Part shown: positions 12,568 through 20,260 of the stretch, one piece after another | How positions within the stretch are numbered: position 1 is the stretch's first letter | Layout of the letters: every line of letters starts with the position of its first letter | Assembly: GCF_003148825.1 (NCBI RefSeq) | Contig: NZ_QGGZ01000014.1 | Coordinates: 150,980 to 214,979, forward strand | Length of the DNA: 64,000 nt | Direction of reading: 5' to 3' | Source: Streptomyces sp. CG 926 | Lineage (GTDB): Bacteria; Actinomycetota; Actinomycetes; Streptomycetales; Streptomycetaceae | The notes under the pieces: generated by a model | What the model saw: the letters and a program-made list of their open reading frames with translations, nothing else | Told to the model about the DNA's origin: nothing | Databases searched by the model: none | Made by a program: the position numbers and the translations under genes

Positions 12568-12749
12568 AGCTGATCACTCCTTGGGATTCGGAACGAACGA
12601 ACGAAAGGGGAACGACGTTTTCCTTTTACCTTTCGTCTTTCACCCGACTGTCTTACCCGGCTGTTGACCCGAATATCTCGCCGACGGAAATTCCGGGGGC
12701 CGTGGTCCGCACGCCCCCGACGTCACGTGTACGGCGCGGAACCTGCCGA

Positions 12750-12905
12750 TCAGTAGTAGTGGCGACGACCGCCGACCGCGTGCCCGACCGAGCCGAGGAT
12801 CCACAGCACCGCGCCCACCACGAGCAGGATGACCCCGATCGTCCACAGGATGGATATCCCGGTGAGGAATCCCACGATCAACAGAATGAGCCCGACAAGA
12901 ATCAT
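12750..12905 (-). CDS. DUF6131-like small membrane protein
   Basis: Read in reverse from the ATG at 12905 (GAGGAC four bases upstream), this encodes 51 residues. Two hydrophobic helices (MILVGLILLIVGFLTGI and LWTIGVILLVVGAVLWILG) are joined by a short turn and end in GHAVGGRRHYY. Such double-helix peptides with an aromatic, basic tail are common in actinobacteria next to stress genes, and I assign DUF6131 from this look. Function is unknown. Confidence 0.75.
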   Translation of the reverse strand: MILVGLILLIVGFLTGISILWTIGVILLVVGAVLWILGSVGHAVGGRRHYY

Positions 12906-13129
12906 GATGTCCTCGTTCCTGCTTCGGAATTCGACGGAACCGTTGGGTCCGCCGGGCGTCTTATGCAGCGTCTACCCTGAAAATCCGAGTTAATCGGTTC
13001 CCCGCTCATTTTCTGCGGCTGAGCAGCCGGGCGAGAAATGCCTCCGCGTCGCGGCCTGCCGAAGCGGCGGACAGGGCCTGGGCCAAGGCCCGGACCCTCG
13101 ACCGCTCGGTCACTCGGTCACTCGGGCTG

Positions 13130-13513
13130 TCAGGCGCGGTGGCTGCCGACCGGGCCGTCGCCGCTCAGCCCGCCGGCGCTGTAGTAGTCACCGAGTTCCG
13201 CCCGGTAGGCGGGGTCACGCAGGTGCTTGTCCTGGTGGAACTCGGGGGCGTTCTTGATCCGGTCCTTGGTGGCGTTGACGTAGACCTTCTCCTCCTGGAG
13301 GTCTATCCGGGACACGGTGCTCGCCGGGAGGAGGACTTCCTTGCCGAAGATCCACACACCGGTGTCGACGACCAGGTAGGCGTCGCCCAGGTCGTAGGAG
13401 TGCTTGTCGACCTTCCCGATGGCGCCGTCGGTCGCCTCGACCTTGTACCCGGTGAGATCGGCCCAGGTCAGGTGGCCCGACGCCGGCTGGTAGCTCCACA
13501 CATGTTCGGTCAC
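13130..13513 (-). CDS. PRC-barrel domain protein, copy 1
   Basis: The GTG at 13513 follows GGGAGGAG by 9 bases and opens 127 codons. The N-terminal 80 residues form a PRC-barrel (DLTGYKVEATDGAIGKVDKH, then YLVVDTGVWIFGKEVLLPA and SRIDLQEEKVYV), and a charged tail (HQDKHLRDPAYRAELGDYY) follows. PRC-barrel proteins occur in RNA-processing and photosynthetic complexes and as stand-alone actinobacterial proteins of unknown role. A second copy at 18317-18685 has the same start, ribosome site and core sequence, indicating a recent duplication. The frame is open further upstream, but that extension lacks a ribosome site. Confidence 0.88.
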   Translation of the reverse strand: MTEHVWSYQPASGHLTWADLTGYKVEATDGAIGKVDKHSYDLGDAYLVVDTGVWIFGKEVLLPASTVSRIDLQEEKVYVNATKDRIKNAPEFHQDKHLRDPAYRAELGDYYSAGGLSGDGPVGSHRA

Positions 13514-13754
13514 GCGAAACAACTCCTCCCGGTAGGGGTGACCCGTCGCGTTGCTGACGACCGACCGGTCACGGACCGCACCGCGACACGTGGGACCCGT
13601 CACGGAGACCTTCCGTCTGTGCCGACGCGGCTGCCCGCCCTGCCGCCGACCAAACACCGGCCCGGTTCGCACCGCGCCTCGCGGCCCAGTGCCGCCGCCC
13701 GGTCTACCGTGGAAGGGTCCCGTCCCACGTCAACGGCAGATGAGGCTGACAGCT

Positions 13755-14573
13755 GTGTCGACTTCGAGCCACGAGATCTTCGGTGCGCCGTGCTGGGTCA
13801 GCCTGCTGGCCCGGGATCTCGAATCCACACAGCGGTTCTACGCCGGCGTACTCGGCTGGGACTTCCGGCCCACCCACCTCGGGGCCGGCATCATGGTCGC
13901 GTTCCGTGACGGAGCCCCCGTGGCGGGCATCGGGTCCCTGGCGGGGAGTACCGGCGCGCCGGTGCTGTGGACGCCGTACTTCGCCGTCGAGGACGCCGAC
14001 CTGACCGCCGCCCGGATCCTCGAACGCGGCGCCACCATGGCGGTCGGCCCCGTGGCCTTCGGCACCGGCCGCATCGCCTTGGCGGCTGACCCCGCGGGGG
14101 CCGTCTTCGGCTTCTGGCAGGGCGAGGTCGTCCCCGACTGGTCGGTGGGCCGGGGAAGCGCGCCCGCGTGGCTGGAACTGCGGACGCGGGACGCGTTCGC
14201 GGCGGCCATCTTCTACGGAGAGGTCCTCGACTGGGCCGGATCGCGCCCGGGCTGCTGCGCGGTCTCGTACGAGCACGCCCACGTCGTCCTGCGCCACGGG
14301 CGCGACACCGTGGCCCGCATCAGCGGCGGCGCGCTCGAAGCGGCACCGGACCCGGAGGTCCGTCCCCGCTGGCACGTCCACTTCCGCGTGCCCGACCTGG
14401 AGGCGGTGATCGAGGCCGCGACCAGGCTGGGCGGCAGGACCGCATCGCCCGTGCATACGTCCAGCGTGAGCCGGTGGGTCGTTCTCGCGGATCCCGACGG
14501 GGCCCTCTTCACCGTGGTGACACCGCAAACCGAGCGCGCTTCCCACGGGGTGCGTGCGGGTGGAGGCAGGTGA
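13755..14573 (+). CDS. Two-domain VOC (glyoxalase/bleomycin-resistance-like) protein
   Basis: About 272 residues hold two vicinal-oxygen-chelate modules. Module 1 (residues 10-120) starts CWVSLLARDLESTQRFYAGV and includes ILERGATMAVGPV; module 2 (about 135-260) begins AWLELRTRDAFAAAIFYGEVL and ends with VVLADPDGALFTVV. Proteins of this layout are close to SCO-type hydroxylase/glyoxalase relatives that bind a divalent metal, but the substrate is unknown. I favour the GTG at 13755 because GAGG precedes it; an ATG at 13740 is in frame but lacks a ribosome site. Confidence 0.87.
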   Translation: MSTSSHEIFGAPCWVSLLARDLESTQRFYAGVLGWDFRPTHLGAGIMVAFRDGAPVAGIGSLAGSTGAPVLWTPYFAVEDADLTAARILERGATMAVGPVAFGTGRIALAADPAGAVFGFWQGEVVPDWSVGRGSAPAWLELRTRDAFAAAIFYGEVLDWAGSRPGCCAVSYEHAHVVLRHGRDTVARISGGALEAAPDPEVRPRWHVHFRVPDLEAVIEAATRLGGRTASPVHTSSVSRWVVLADPDGALFTVVTPQTERASHGVRAGGGR

Positions 14574-14660
14574 GGAAGTCGTTCGGGGGATCCGCAGGCC
14601 TCGACCGAAGCGTCTCCCGTCCCATCGGGGCATCCCTCGGTGGAACGAAAGGGAGACCTG

Positions 14661-14987
14661 ATGCCGCTCTATCTGTCCAGGTTCAGCTACACACCGGAGA
14701 CGTGGGCGAGGCTGATCATCCACCCCGAGGATCGCTCGAAGGCCGCGCAGGCGTACATCGAGTCCGTCGGCGGCAAGCTCCACGGCTTCTGGTACGCCTT
14801 CGGCACGCATGACGGCTACAACCTGTGGGAGGCCCCCGACAACGTGTCCATGGCCGCGGTCGCACTGGCGATCGGTGGAGGCGGCGCGCTCGCTTCGTTC
14901 GAGACGACGGTCCTCCTGACCGTTGACGAAACCCTGGACGCCCTGCGCAAGGCCGAGGGGGTTCGGTACCGTCCACCGGGCGCGTAG
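14661..14987 (+). CDS. GYD-domain protein
   Basis: The ATG at 14661 follows GGGAGACCTG and encodes 108 residues. The sequence fits the GYD family: PLYLSRFSYTPETWARL, KAAQAYIESVGGKLHGFWYAF, the family signature GTHDGYNLWEAPDN, and a C-terminal VLLTVDETLDALRKA. GYD proteins are small ferredoxin-like folds of unknown activity. It follows the VOC gene in the same direction by about 90 bases. Confidence 0.85.
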   Translation: MPLYLSRFSYTPETWARLIIHPEDRSKAAQAYIESVGGKLHGFWYAFGTHDGYNLWEAPDNVSMAAVALAIGGGGALASFETTVLLTVDETLDALRKAEGVRYRPPGA

Positions 14988-14991
14988 CGGC

Positions 14992-15572
14992 TCAGGCCGG
15001 CGCGGGCGTGGGCCGTCCGGGTCCGGTCGCGGGGAAGGTCACGGCCTGCCCGTACCTCGGGAGTCCCGATCGGTAGTCGCACGGCACGGCGATTCGTTCC
15101 GCAGCCCGGGGTTGACGGGGTGCCGAAGCGATGCCGAGGCCATGCCGAGCAACCTTGCCCGTTTCTCGCAGTCCCATAGCGACTCGGTGTGGGCGTCGGC
15201 CGGGCCGGTCGGGTCGATCGCCACGCGCGCCTGCAGGTGGTCGGCCCGCTGGAACCAGTGCGGGGTGTGCAGTGCGGGGCCCGGAGGACGGGCACGGCGT
15301 CGGCAGCGTCTTGGCCTCCGGGCAGCGCCAGACGCGCGCCTCCCACCGGTCGGTAAGTTCGGCCACGCGTTCGATCCCAGGCGACGGACCGCTCGCAGGA
15401 GAGGCCGAACACGAACACGTCGCCCCTCGACCGCTTCCCACCCATCGGAACGGCCCTCGGCACCCCGTTCCTCGGCGTCCTTCGCCACAGTGAGGCGCGG
15501 CTCTCCCTGCGATCCGCGGGCAGGTACGCAACCAACTGCCGAGGACACCCGCCGGGTTGGGCAATGGATCAT
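14992..15572 (-). pseudogene. Possible decayed reverse-strand gene
   Basis: No intact frame explains this 630-base gap. On the reverse strand, protein-like fragments appear in different frames: FGLSCERSVAWDR, VAELTDRWEARVWRCPEAK, and HWFQRADHLQARVAIDPTG continuing to SLWDCEKRARLLGMAS. They lie in a consistent order, as expected of one gene broken by frameshifts. The intact family is not recognised. It could also be chance in GC-rich DNA. Confidence 0.3.
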
Positions 15573-15619
15573 GGCGCTTCTACCATGCCTTGATCATCAT
15601 CGATTCGGGGGAGAGCACC

Positions 15620-16396
15620 ATGAGTTCATACCGGCGTCCGCCCGCGCCCGTGCCCGGGCCCGCTTCCGGGACCGAGGAGCGCAGGCCCGGCTGGGTTCGG
15701 GTGGTGCGGGCGCCGTTCGTGCTCGCGGCGCGGATCCACCGGCCCACCCGGCCCGACCGGATCGTCGACGACGCGATCCGGCTCGCCCAGATCGCCCGTA
15801 CCGCCATCGGCCTGCTGGCCGGACTCTGGTTGGTGCTGGCCTACCCGCTGCGCGAGGGGGCCGGCGGGGTCGTCGACGACAAGTTCACGGAAGTCCTGGT
15901 CAGCGCCGGACTCCTGCTCGTCATCGGCCCGCTCGGCCTCGCCGCCTTCGTGTTCTCCGCCCGGCCGCCGGGGCCGGTGTTCTACCGGGGCCGCTTGCGC
16001 GGTCCGGCGACCGCCATCGGGTCGCTCTTCGCCACCGTCCTGGTGATGTCCTTCGGCCTGCCGTACGCGAGCATGATCGGCCCGCTGGGGGCGCTCGCCG
16101 GGCTCTTCCTCTTCCCGTTCGCGCTCGCCTCCGCCGTGCTCTGCGTCCACCACGCCTTCCGCACCGCCGACGTCCACGAGGTGCTCCCGCCGCTGCTCTC
16201 GCCCGTGCTGGTCTGGTGCCTTTTCCTGGTCCAACTCTTCGACGACGCACCTGTTGACGCCCCGCTCGCCGTCCGCGTCCTCTTCCTGGTGGCGCCGCCG
16301 CTCTCGGTGACCGCGCTCTCCGTGTGGGAGCTGCGCCGGCTGCGTACGAGTTACGGCATCACGCTGCGGCGGGCCCTCGGCCGTGACAACGGATGA
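15620..16396 (+). CDS. Multi-pass membrane protein of unknown function
   Basis: GGGGGAGAG precedes the ATG at 15620. After a 60-residue cytosolic, Pro/Arg-rich start, the 258-residue product has about six hydrophobic segments, including IGLLAGLWLVLAYPL, VLVSAGLLLVIGPLGLAAFVF, SLFATVLVMSFGLPYAS and VRVLFLVAPPLSVTALSVW. I do not recognise a named family and see no catalytic motif. It is flanked by unrelated genes, so the context gives no clue to its job. Confidence 0.75.
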   Translation: MSSYRRPPAPVPGPASGTEERRPGWVRVVRAPFVLAARIHRPTRPDRIVDDAIRLAQIARTAIGLLAGLWLVLAYPLREGAGGVVDDKFTEVLVSAGLLLVIGPLGLAAFVFSARPPGPVFYRGRLRGPATAIGSLFATVLVMSFGLPYASMIGPLGALAGLFLFPFALASAVLCVHHAFRTADVHEVLPPLLSPVLVWCLFLVQLFDDAPVDAPLAVRVLFLVAPPLSVTALSVWELRRLRTSYGITLRRALGRDNG

Positions 16397-16477
16397 CCGC
16401 GAGCTTGCGGACCGGCACGGCACGGCGCGGGGGAACGGCACAGGCCAGTAGGGCACGTGACCGCCTAGGATCGAACC

Positions 16478-16954
16478 ATGGGCAGGACAGACCGCGCAGG
16501 CCGGGTGATCGCGGCACCACCGGCCGCCGTGTACGCGGCGCTCGTCGACCGTGAGTCCCTGGAGAACTGGCTACCGCCGGACGGAATGCGCGGGCGGATC
16601 GAACGCTGGGATCCCCGACCCGGGGGAGGCTTCCGGATGGTCCTGACCTACCTCGACGCCGCCGGCGCTCCCGGCAAGACCTCGGACGCCACGGACGTGG
16701 TCGACGTCGACTTCGCCGCTCTGACGCCGCCGGAACGCGTCGTACAGCGGGCCGTGTTCGAGTCCGACGACGCGGCGTACGCGGGCACCATGACCTTGGC
16801 CTGGCAGCTGACCGACGTCGCGGCCGGGACCGATGTGACCGTCACCGCGACGGACGTGCCGCCCGGCATCGACCAGGCGGTCCACGAGGCCGGGATCGCT
16901 TCGTCGCCGGCCAACCTGGCGGCGTACGTCGAGAGGCAGCGAGAGGCTCTGTAG
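16478..16954 (+). CDS. SRPBCC/AHSA1-family protein
   Basis: The 158-residue product fits the AHSA1-like branch of the START superfamily: RVIAAPPAAVYAALVDRESLENWLPPDGM, then WDPRPGGGFRMVLTYLD, PPERVVQRAVFES and TMTLAWQLTDVAAGTDVTV. Relatives bind small ligands or act as co-chaperone-like modules. TAGGAT lies six bases before the ATG with no ribosome site, so the transcript is probably leaderless. It stands alone between genes of other families. Confidence 0.85.
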   Translation: MGRTDRAGRVIAAPPAAVYAALVDRESLENWLPPDGMRGRIERWDPRPGGGFRMVLTYLDAAGAPGKTSDATDVVDVDFAALTPPERVVQRAVFESDDAAYAGTMTLAWQLTDVAAGTDVTVTATDVPPGIDQAVHEAGIASSPANLAAYVERQREAL

Positions 16955-17027
16955 TACGCCACGCCACTTCGGCGTTGTCGCCGCCGGACCGCCGGCAGTC
17001 GGGCCGTGGCGCAGCCGGCTTGCCCGC

Positions 17028-17348
17028 TCAGCCCCGTCGATCCTCGACGGTCCAGCCGTCACCGAGCTCGCGGCGCAACTCCCCCAGCGCCACGTCGGCT
17101 GCGCGTCGGAACGACTCCCACTGCTCCGCGGTCCAGGGCGAGGGGCCCGCCGGGTGGCCCCAGTCGAGTGAGGACTGGTAGAGGTCGGCGAGCCGCGTGA
17201 GTTCGGCCGCGGTGCAGGCGGTGACGGGCAGTCTCTCCGGCGCGCAGGGGTGTCCGTACGGGCTGTCGAGGGCGGGCGTGTGCGAGGGGCCGGGCCACAA
17301 CGGCGTATCGACGCCGTACTCGAAGAAGTACCGCAGGTGAGATGACAT
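17028..17348 (-). CDS. Conserved hypothetical protein
   Basis: This 106-residue protein, read from an ATG at 17348, is rich in aromatic residues (HLRYFFEYGVDTPLWPG at the N-terminus; LYQSSLDWGHPAGPSPW and QWESFRRAADVAL further on). It has no signal peptide or membrane segment. I do not recognise the family. Codon use is normal for the window, and an upstream AAAGG may be its ribosome site. It sits tail-to-head behind the gene at 17415 on the same strand, so the two may be linked. Confidence 0.6.
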   Translation of the reverse strand: MSSHLRYFFEYGVDTPLWPGPSHTPALDSPYGHPCAPERLPVTACTAAELTRLADLYQSSLDWGHPAGPSPWTAEQWESFRRAADVALGELRRELGDGWTVEDRRG

Positions 17349-17414
17349 ACCGCAGCCTTTCACGACGCCGGGCACGCGAGCGGCCGACCGGAGGCTCCCG
17401 CTGCATCGGTCGGC

Positions 17415-17987
17415 TCAGGGCCGGGACATCAGGGCTACCAGAGCCGAGCGGGCCTCGGCCAGGCCCTCCTTCCAGGCAGCGCTGCGCAGTGTGGCCCGGT
17501 CCCAGGAGGTCACGGGTTCGGCGCCGCTCACGCAGTGCCCGTAGAGCATGTGGGCGATGTCCTCGGTGAGGAGGTGGTCGTAGTGGAACGACCCCTCGTA
17601 ACCGGCCCAGGCCACGGCCCGCCCGTCGGCGCACAGGCGGCGCAGGACCTCGCGCGTATAGGAGTGCAGGTCGAGTGAGGGTGTGTGGAAGGTGAGGTCG
17701 TACGAGATGAGGCCGAGCGCAGCGATCTCCGGCGGTTGCTCCTCCAGCACGAAGGGGTACACCTGGTCAGGCACCAGTCCAGCGACGTCGAAGGCCTGCG
17801 ACGGCAGCGGGTCGTTGCCTGCGCCGATGACGAACACGGTCACCATGGCGGGACCCGCCCAACACAGTTCCTCTTGCACGTCGTTCACGGGCACCCCCAT
17901 CTGCTGCTTCACGGCTGCGAGTTCTTCGTCCGCCGGCGTCCACCGACCAACGCCTGGCTCCCCCGCGCCCTCAAGGATCGCCGCCAT
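17415..17987 (-). CDS. Conserved hypothetical protein
   Basis: The 190-residue cytosolic product has no recognised domain. Visible parts include ELCWAGPAMVTVFVIGAGNDPLPS, PDQVYPFVLEEQPPEIAALGLISYDLTFHTPSL and AGYEGSFHYDHLLTEDIAHMLYGHC. The mix of strands and a late helix-rich region would suit an immunity- or DUF-type fold, but this is only an impression. It lies upstream of the small gene ending at 17028 on the same strand, and co-transcription is possible. Confidence 0.6.
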   Translation of the reverse strand: MAAILEGAGEPGVGRWTPADEELAAVKQQMGVPVNDVQEELCWAGPAMVTVFVIGAGNDPLPSQAFDVAGLVPDQVYPFVLEEQPPEIAALGLISYDLTFHTPSLDLHSYTREVLRRLCADGRAVAWAGYEGSFHYDHLLTEDIAHMLYGHCVSGAEPVTSWDRATLRSAAWKEGLAEARSALVALMSRP

Positions 17988-18234
17988 CGCGGCACCTTCG
18001 ACCCGTGCCCCGTGCCCCAGGGCACGGAGCAGCCGTGCGCAGGAGCCCTGCTCGGGCAGACCGTAGGGGCGGGCCCGCAGCTGCTACGGCGGGCGACCGC
18101 CACGCCGGACCGGCCGACGATCGTAGGCGAACGTTCCAGCCGAGCGGTCAGTTCCGATCAAACCCGACCGCGCCGTTCTTCGTGCGCGACGCCGTCGCCC
18201 ACGCGCCTACCCGAGCCGCTCGCGGCAGGGAACG

Positions 18235-18273
18235 GGGAAGGGGCCCGAACTCGTCGAGTTCGGGCCCCTTCCC
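18235..18273 (-). terminator. Strong hairpin terminator of PRC-barrel copy 2
   Basis: Two perfect 18-base arms (18235-18252 and 18256-18273) flank a three-base loop. The hairpin lies 44 bases past the stop of the reverse gene at 18317 and is probably its terminator. No T-run follows, as is usual in Streptomyces. The rest of 17988-18316 holds no gene that I can support. Confidence 0.8.
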
Positions 18274-18316
18274 GGATACCGGCCCGCACCCCGGGCCTGC
18301 GCCGGACCGTTCCGGT

Positions 18317-18685
18317 TCAGGCCGGGCGGCCGCCGAAGGGGGCGCCGGTGCCGTAGTACGTACCCAGGTCCTCGCGGTAGCCGGCGTCACCGAGGTGGTG
18401 GTCGCGATGGAACTCCGGGGCGTCCTTGATCTGGCCCTTCGTGCGGTCTACGTAGATCTTCCGCTCGGCGGCGTCGATACGGACCACGACGCTCGCCGGG
18501 AGCAGGACCTCCTTGCCGAAGATCCATACTCCCGTGTCCACCACCAGATAGGCGTCACCGACCTCGTCGGAGTGCCTGTCGACCTTGCCGACGGTCCCGT
18601 CGGTCGCCTCGACCTCGAAACCGGCCATATCGGTACCGACCAGATAGCCGGACGTCGACTTGAAACCCCACACATGCTCAGTCAC
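18317..18685 (-). CDS. PRC-barrel domain protein, copy 2
   Basis: This 122-residue protein starts at a GTG at 18685. It shares VTEHVW, VEATDG, GKVD, DAYLVVDTGVWIFGKEVLLPA and a charged tail with HLGDAGYREDLG with the copy at 13130-13513. The 21 bases from the GTG back through the ribosome site are identical in both genes, so they are recent duplicates under the same translational control. It ends 44 bases before a strong hairpin. The role is unknown; a stress function is suggested only by its neighbours. Confidence 0.87.
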   Translation of the reverse strand: MTEHVWGFKSTSGYLVGTDMAGFEVEATDGTVGKVDRHSDEVGDAYLVVDTGVWIFGKEVLLPASVVVRIDAAERKIYVDRTKGQIKDAPEFHRDHHLGDAGYREDLGTYYGTGAPFGGRPA

Positions 18686-19229
18686 GCGAAACAACTCCTC
18701 CGGTCGACCGTGGGCGGCGAATGCTTCCTCTCGACGCCCTTCCTTCACCTGGCCTCCCGCCTGCCCCGAGCCCGGAGCCTCATGCACGCGAGTTGGTGGG
18801 CTCGAAGCGCACCACGTGAACCGGCGCTTCTCGACGACCTCGCGCCGCGGAAATCCGCCGTCGTCCGGTGGCTCCGCCTCGTAGCAGCCCCTCGCCTGAC
18901 CTTCGGCGGTCAGCGCGCGGTCCGGGCGACGTCCGCCGGCGTGCTTCTCGTCTTCGAAATCCCCACGGGGAAGACCCTGTCCTCAACGTCGTAGGACCTC
19001 CGCCGCACCGACACGACGAGCGCCCTTCCCGACCGGAGGTCATGGGCATGGCGGCCTACCTGTTCCTCTCCGGTGTTCCTCTCCGGGATCGAGCGGTCAC
19101 CGCCGGGCGCGGCTCCACCCCCGCCTCGCGCGCCCGACGCGGAGCGACCATGCTGAGTAGAAGGGCGCCATCGCCCGGATATTGGTCCTCCCGAAGGCCG
19201 ACGAAGGCGCCTGCGAGGAGGAGGAAGTC
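18686..19229. other. Intergenic region, no gene seen
   Basis: Frames across these 540 bases are Arg/Ser/Pro-rich and lack ribosome sites. The left part must hold the promoter of PRC-barrel copy 2 and the right end that of the small secreted gene. I see no clear -35/-10 pair or RNA gene. Confidence 0.45.
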
Positions 19230-19436
19230 ATGCGAATGCGAAGAATCCTGGGCCTCGCCCTGGCCGCGGCAACCCTTGCCGGCACGAGCGCCCTCGGCGC
19301 TGTCAGCGCGGAAGCCGCCTCGTCTCCGAACATCACCCGAGACGAATGCACGGCCGCGGGCGGACAGGTCACGGCACGTCCCTATGCCGCGTCGACCTGC
19401 ACGCTGCCCGACGGGACCTCGCAGACGATCACTTGA
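19230..19436 (+). CDS. Small secreted protein of unknown function
   Basis: A long purine tract (GAGGAGGAGGAAG) lies just before the ATG at 19230. The 68-residue product begins with a typical signal peptide (MRMRRILGLALAAATLAG, cleavage probably after AEA) and leaves a mature peptide of about 38 residues with two cysteines (DECTAAGG and STCTLPDG) that may form one disulfide. The spacing is reminiscent of short extracellular actinobacterial peptides, but no family is recognised. Confidence 0.7.
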   Translation: MRMRRILGLALAAATLAGTSALGAVSAEAASSPNITRDECTAAGGQVTARPYAASTCTLPDGTSQTIT

Positions 19437-19593
19437 TCGCCCGGCGTACGAACGACCCCTCGGTTCGAACGGACAAGGACCCCGGCGGCCCCAGTGGCGC
19501 CGGGGCCTCTGACGTGCCGGCCCGCCGGCCCACACGCACCCGAAGACCGTCCACAGCTCGCCGGCGCCGCGAACCACCCGCAGGACGGGCGCT

Positions 19594-20103
19594 CTACGGG
19601 GCGGCGGGGGTCGCGGGTTCCTGCGGAACCGGCGGTCGGCATGCGGGGCGGGTGTCGTCTTCCTCCGTGCGCGGCCAGTACCGTCCTTCGAGGGCCTCGG
19701 CACTGCGGTTGAGCCGGACCAGGACGTCCTCCAGCTCCCGTACTTCCTCGGGGGACCAGTGGGCGACCACCCGCGCCAGGCAGGACTGATTCACCTCGCG
19801 GTCTCCGGCGAGCCGCCGCCCGCCTTCGACGGTGATGCGGAGCTTGCGGGCCATGCCGCCGTCCGGGTCCGCGACGCGCTCGGCCAGTCCGCAGCGCAGC
19901 AGCGCGGCCGTCTGGCGGTTCACGGTCGAGGTGTCGAGCCCGAAGGCCTCCGCCAACTGTCCTATGGACATGGGGCCTTGCGTGTCGATCCGACTGAGCA
20001 GCAGGTATGCCGACCGCTCCAGGCGTTCGGGGTCGCGTTCGCGCCGGGCAAGCACCTGGTGCCGCGAGAGCAGCATCAGCTCCCGCTCCAGTTTTTCCAG
20101 CAC
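19594..20103 (-). CDS. MarR-family transcriptional regulator
   Basis: From the GTG at 20103 (GGGAGG upstream) the product has 169 residues. The winged helix-turn-helix reads GPMSIGQLAEAFGLDTSTVNRQTAALLRCGLAERV and the wing follows with DPDGGMARKLRITVEGG. MarR proteins bind as dimers to palindromes and usually sense small phenolic or oxidant ligands. It is divergent from the Old Yellow Enzyme gene at 20261 across an AT-rich palindrome, so it probably represses both genes. No Cys-based oxidant switch is obvious. Confidence 0.9.
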   Translation of the reverse strand: MLEKLERELMLLSRHQVLARRERDPERLERSAYLLLSRIDTQGPMSIGQLAEAFGLDTSTVNRQTAALLRCGLAERVADPDGGMARKLRITVEGGRRLAGDREVNQSCLARVVAHWSPEEVRELEDVLVRLNRSAEALEGRYWPRTEEDDTRPACRPPVPQEPATPAAP

Positions 20104-20182
20104 TACGCCTCCCGCTCCTTCCGACGGTCCATTATCGCCGACCCGTGGCCCGGTGGACCTCCGCCCGGATCGACGCGGCAAT

Positions 20183-20213
20183 ATGCATGATACATAGCAT
20201 GTGTACTATGCAT
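20183..20213. promoter_or_regulatory. AT-rich inverted repeat, likely MarR operator
   Basis: This 31-base element begins and ends with ATGCAT. Its outer arms are nearly symmetric: ATGCATGATACATA on the left, and TGTGTACTATGCAT on the right, whose complement is ATGCATAGTACACA. It lies between the divergent MarR and Old Yellow Enzyme genes. It is strikingly AT-rich for this DNA and overlaps the likely promoter area. The link to the MarR protein is inferred from position. Confidence 0.75.
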
Positions 20214-20260
20214 TTCTCGTTGCCACCCGACGAGCCACAGCTTCCACCCGGAGGACCCGC

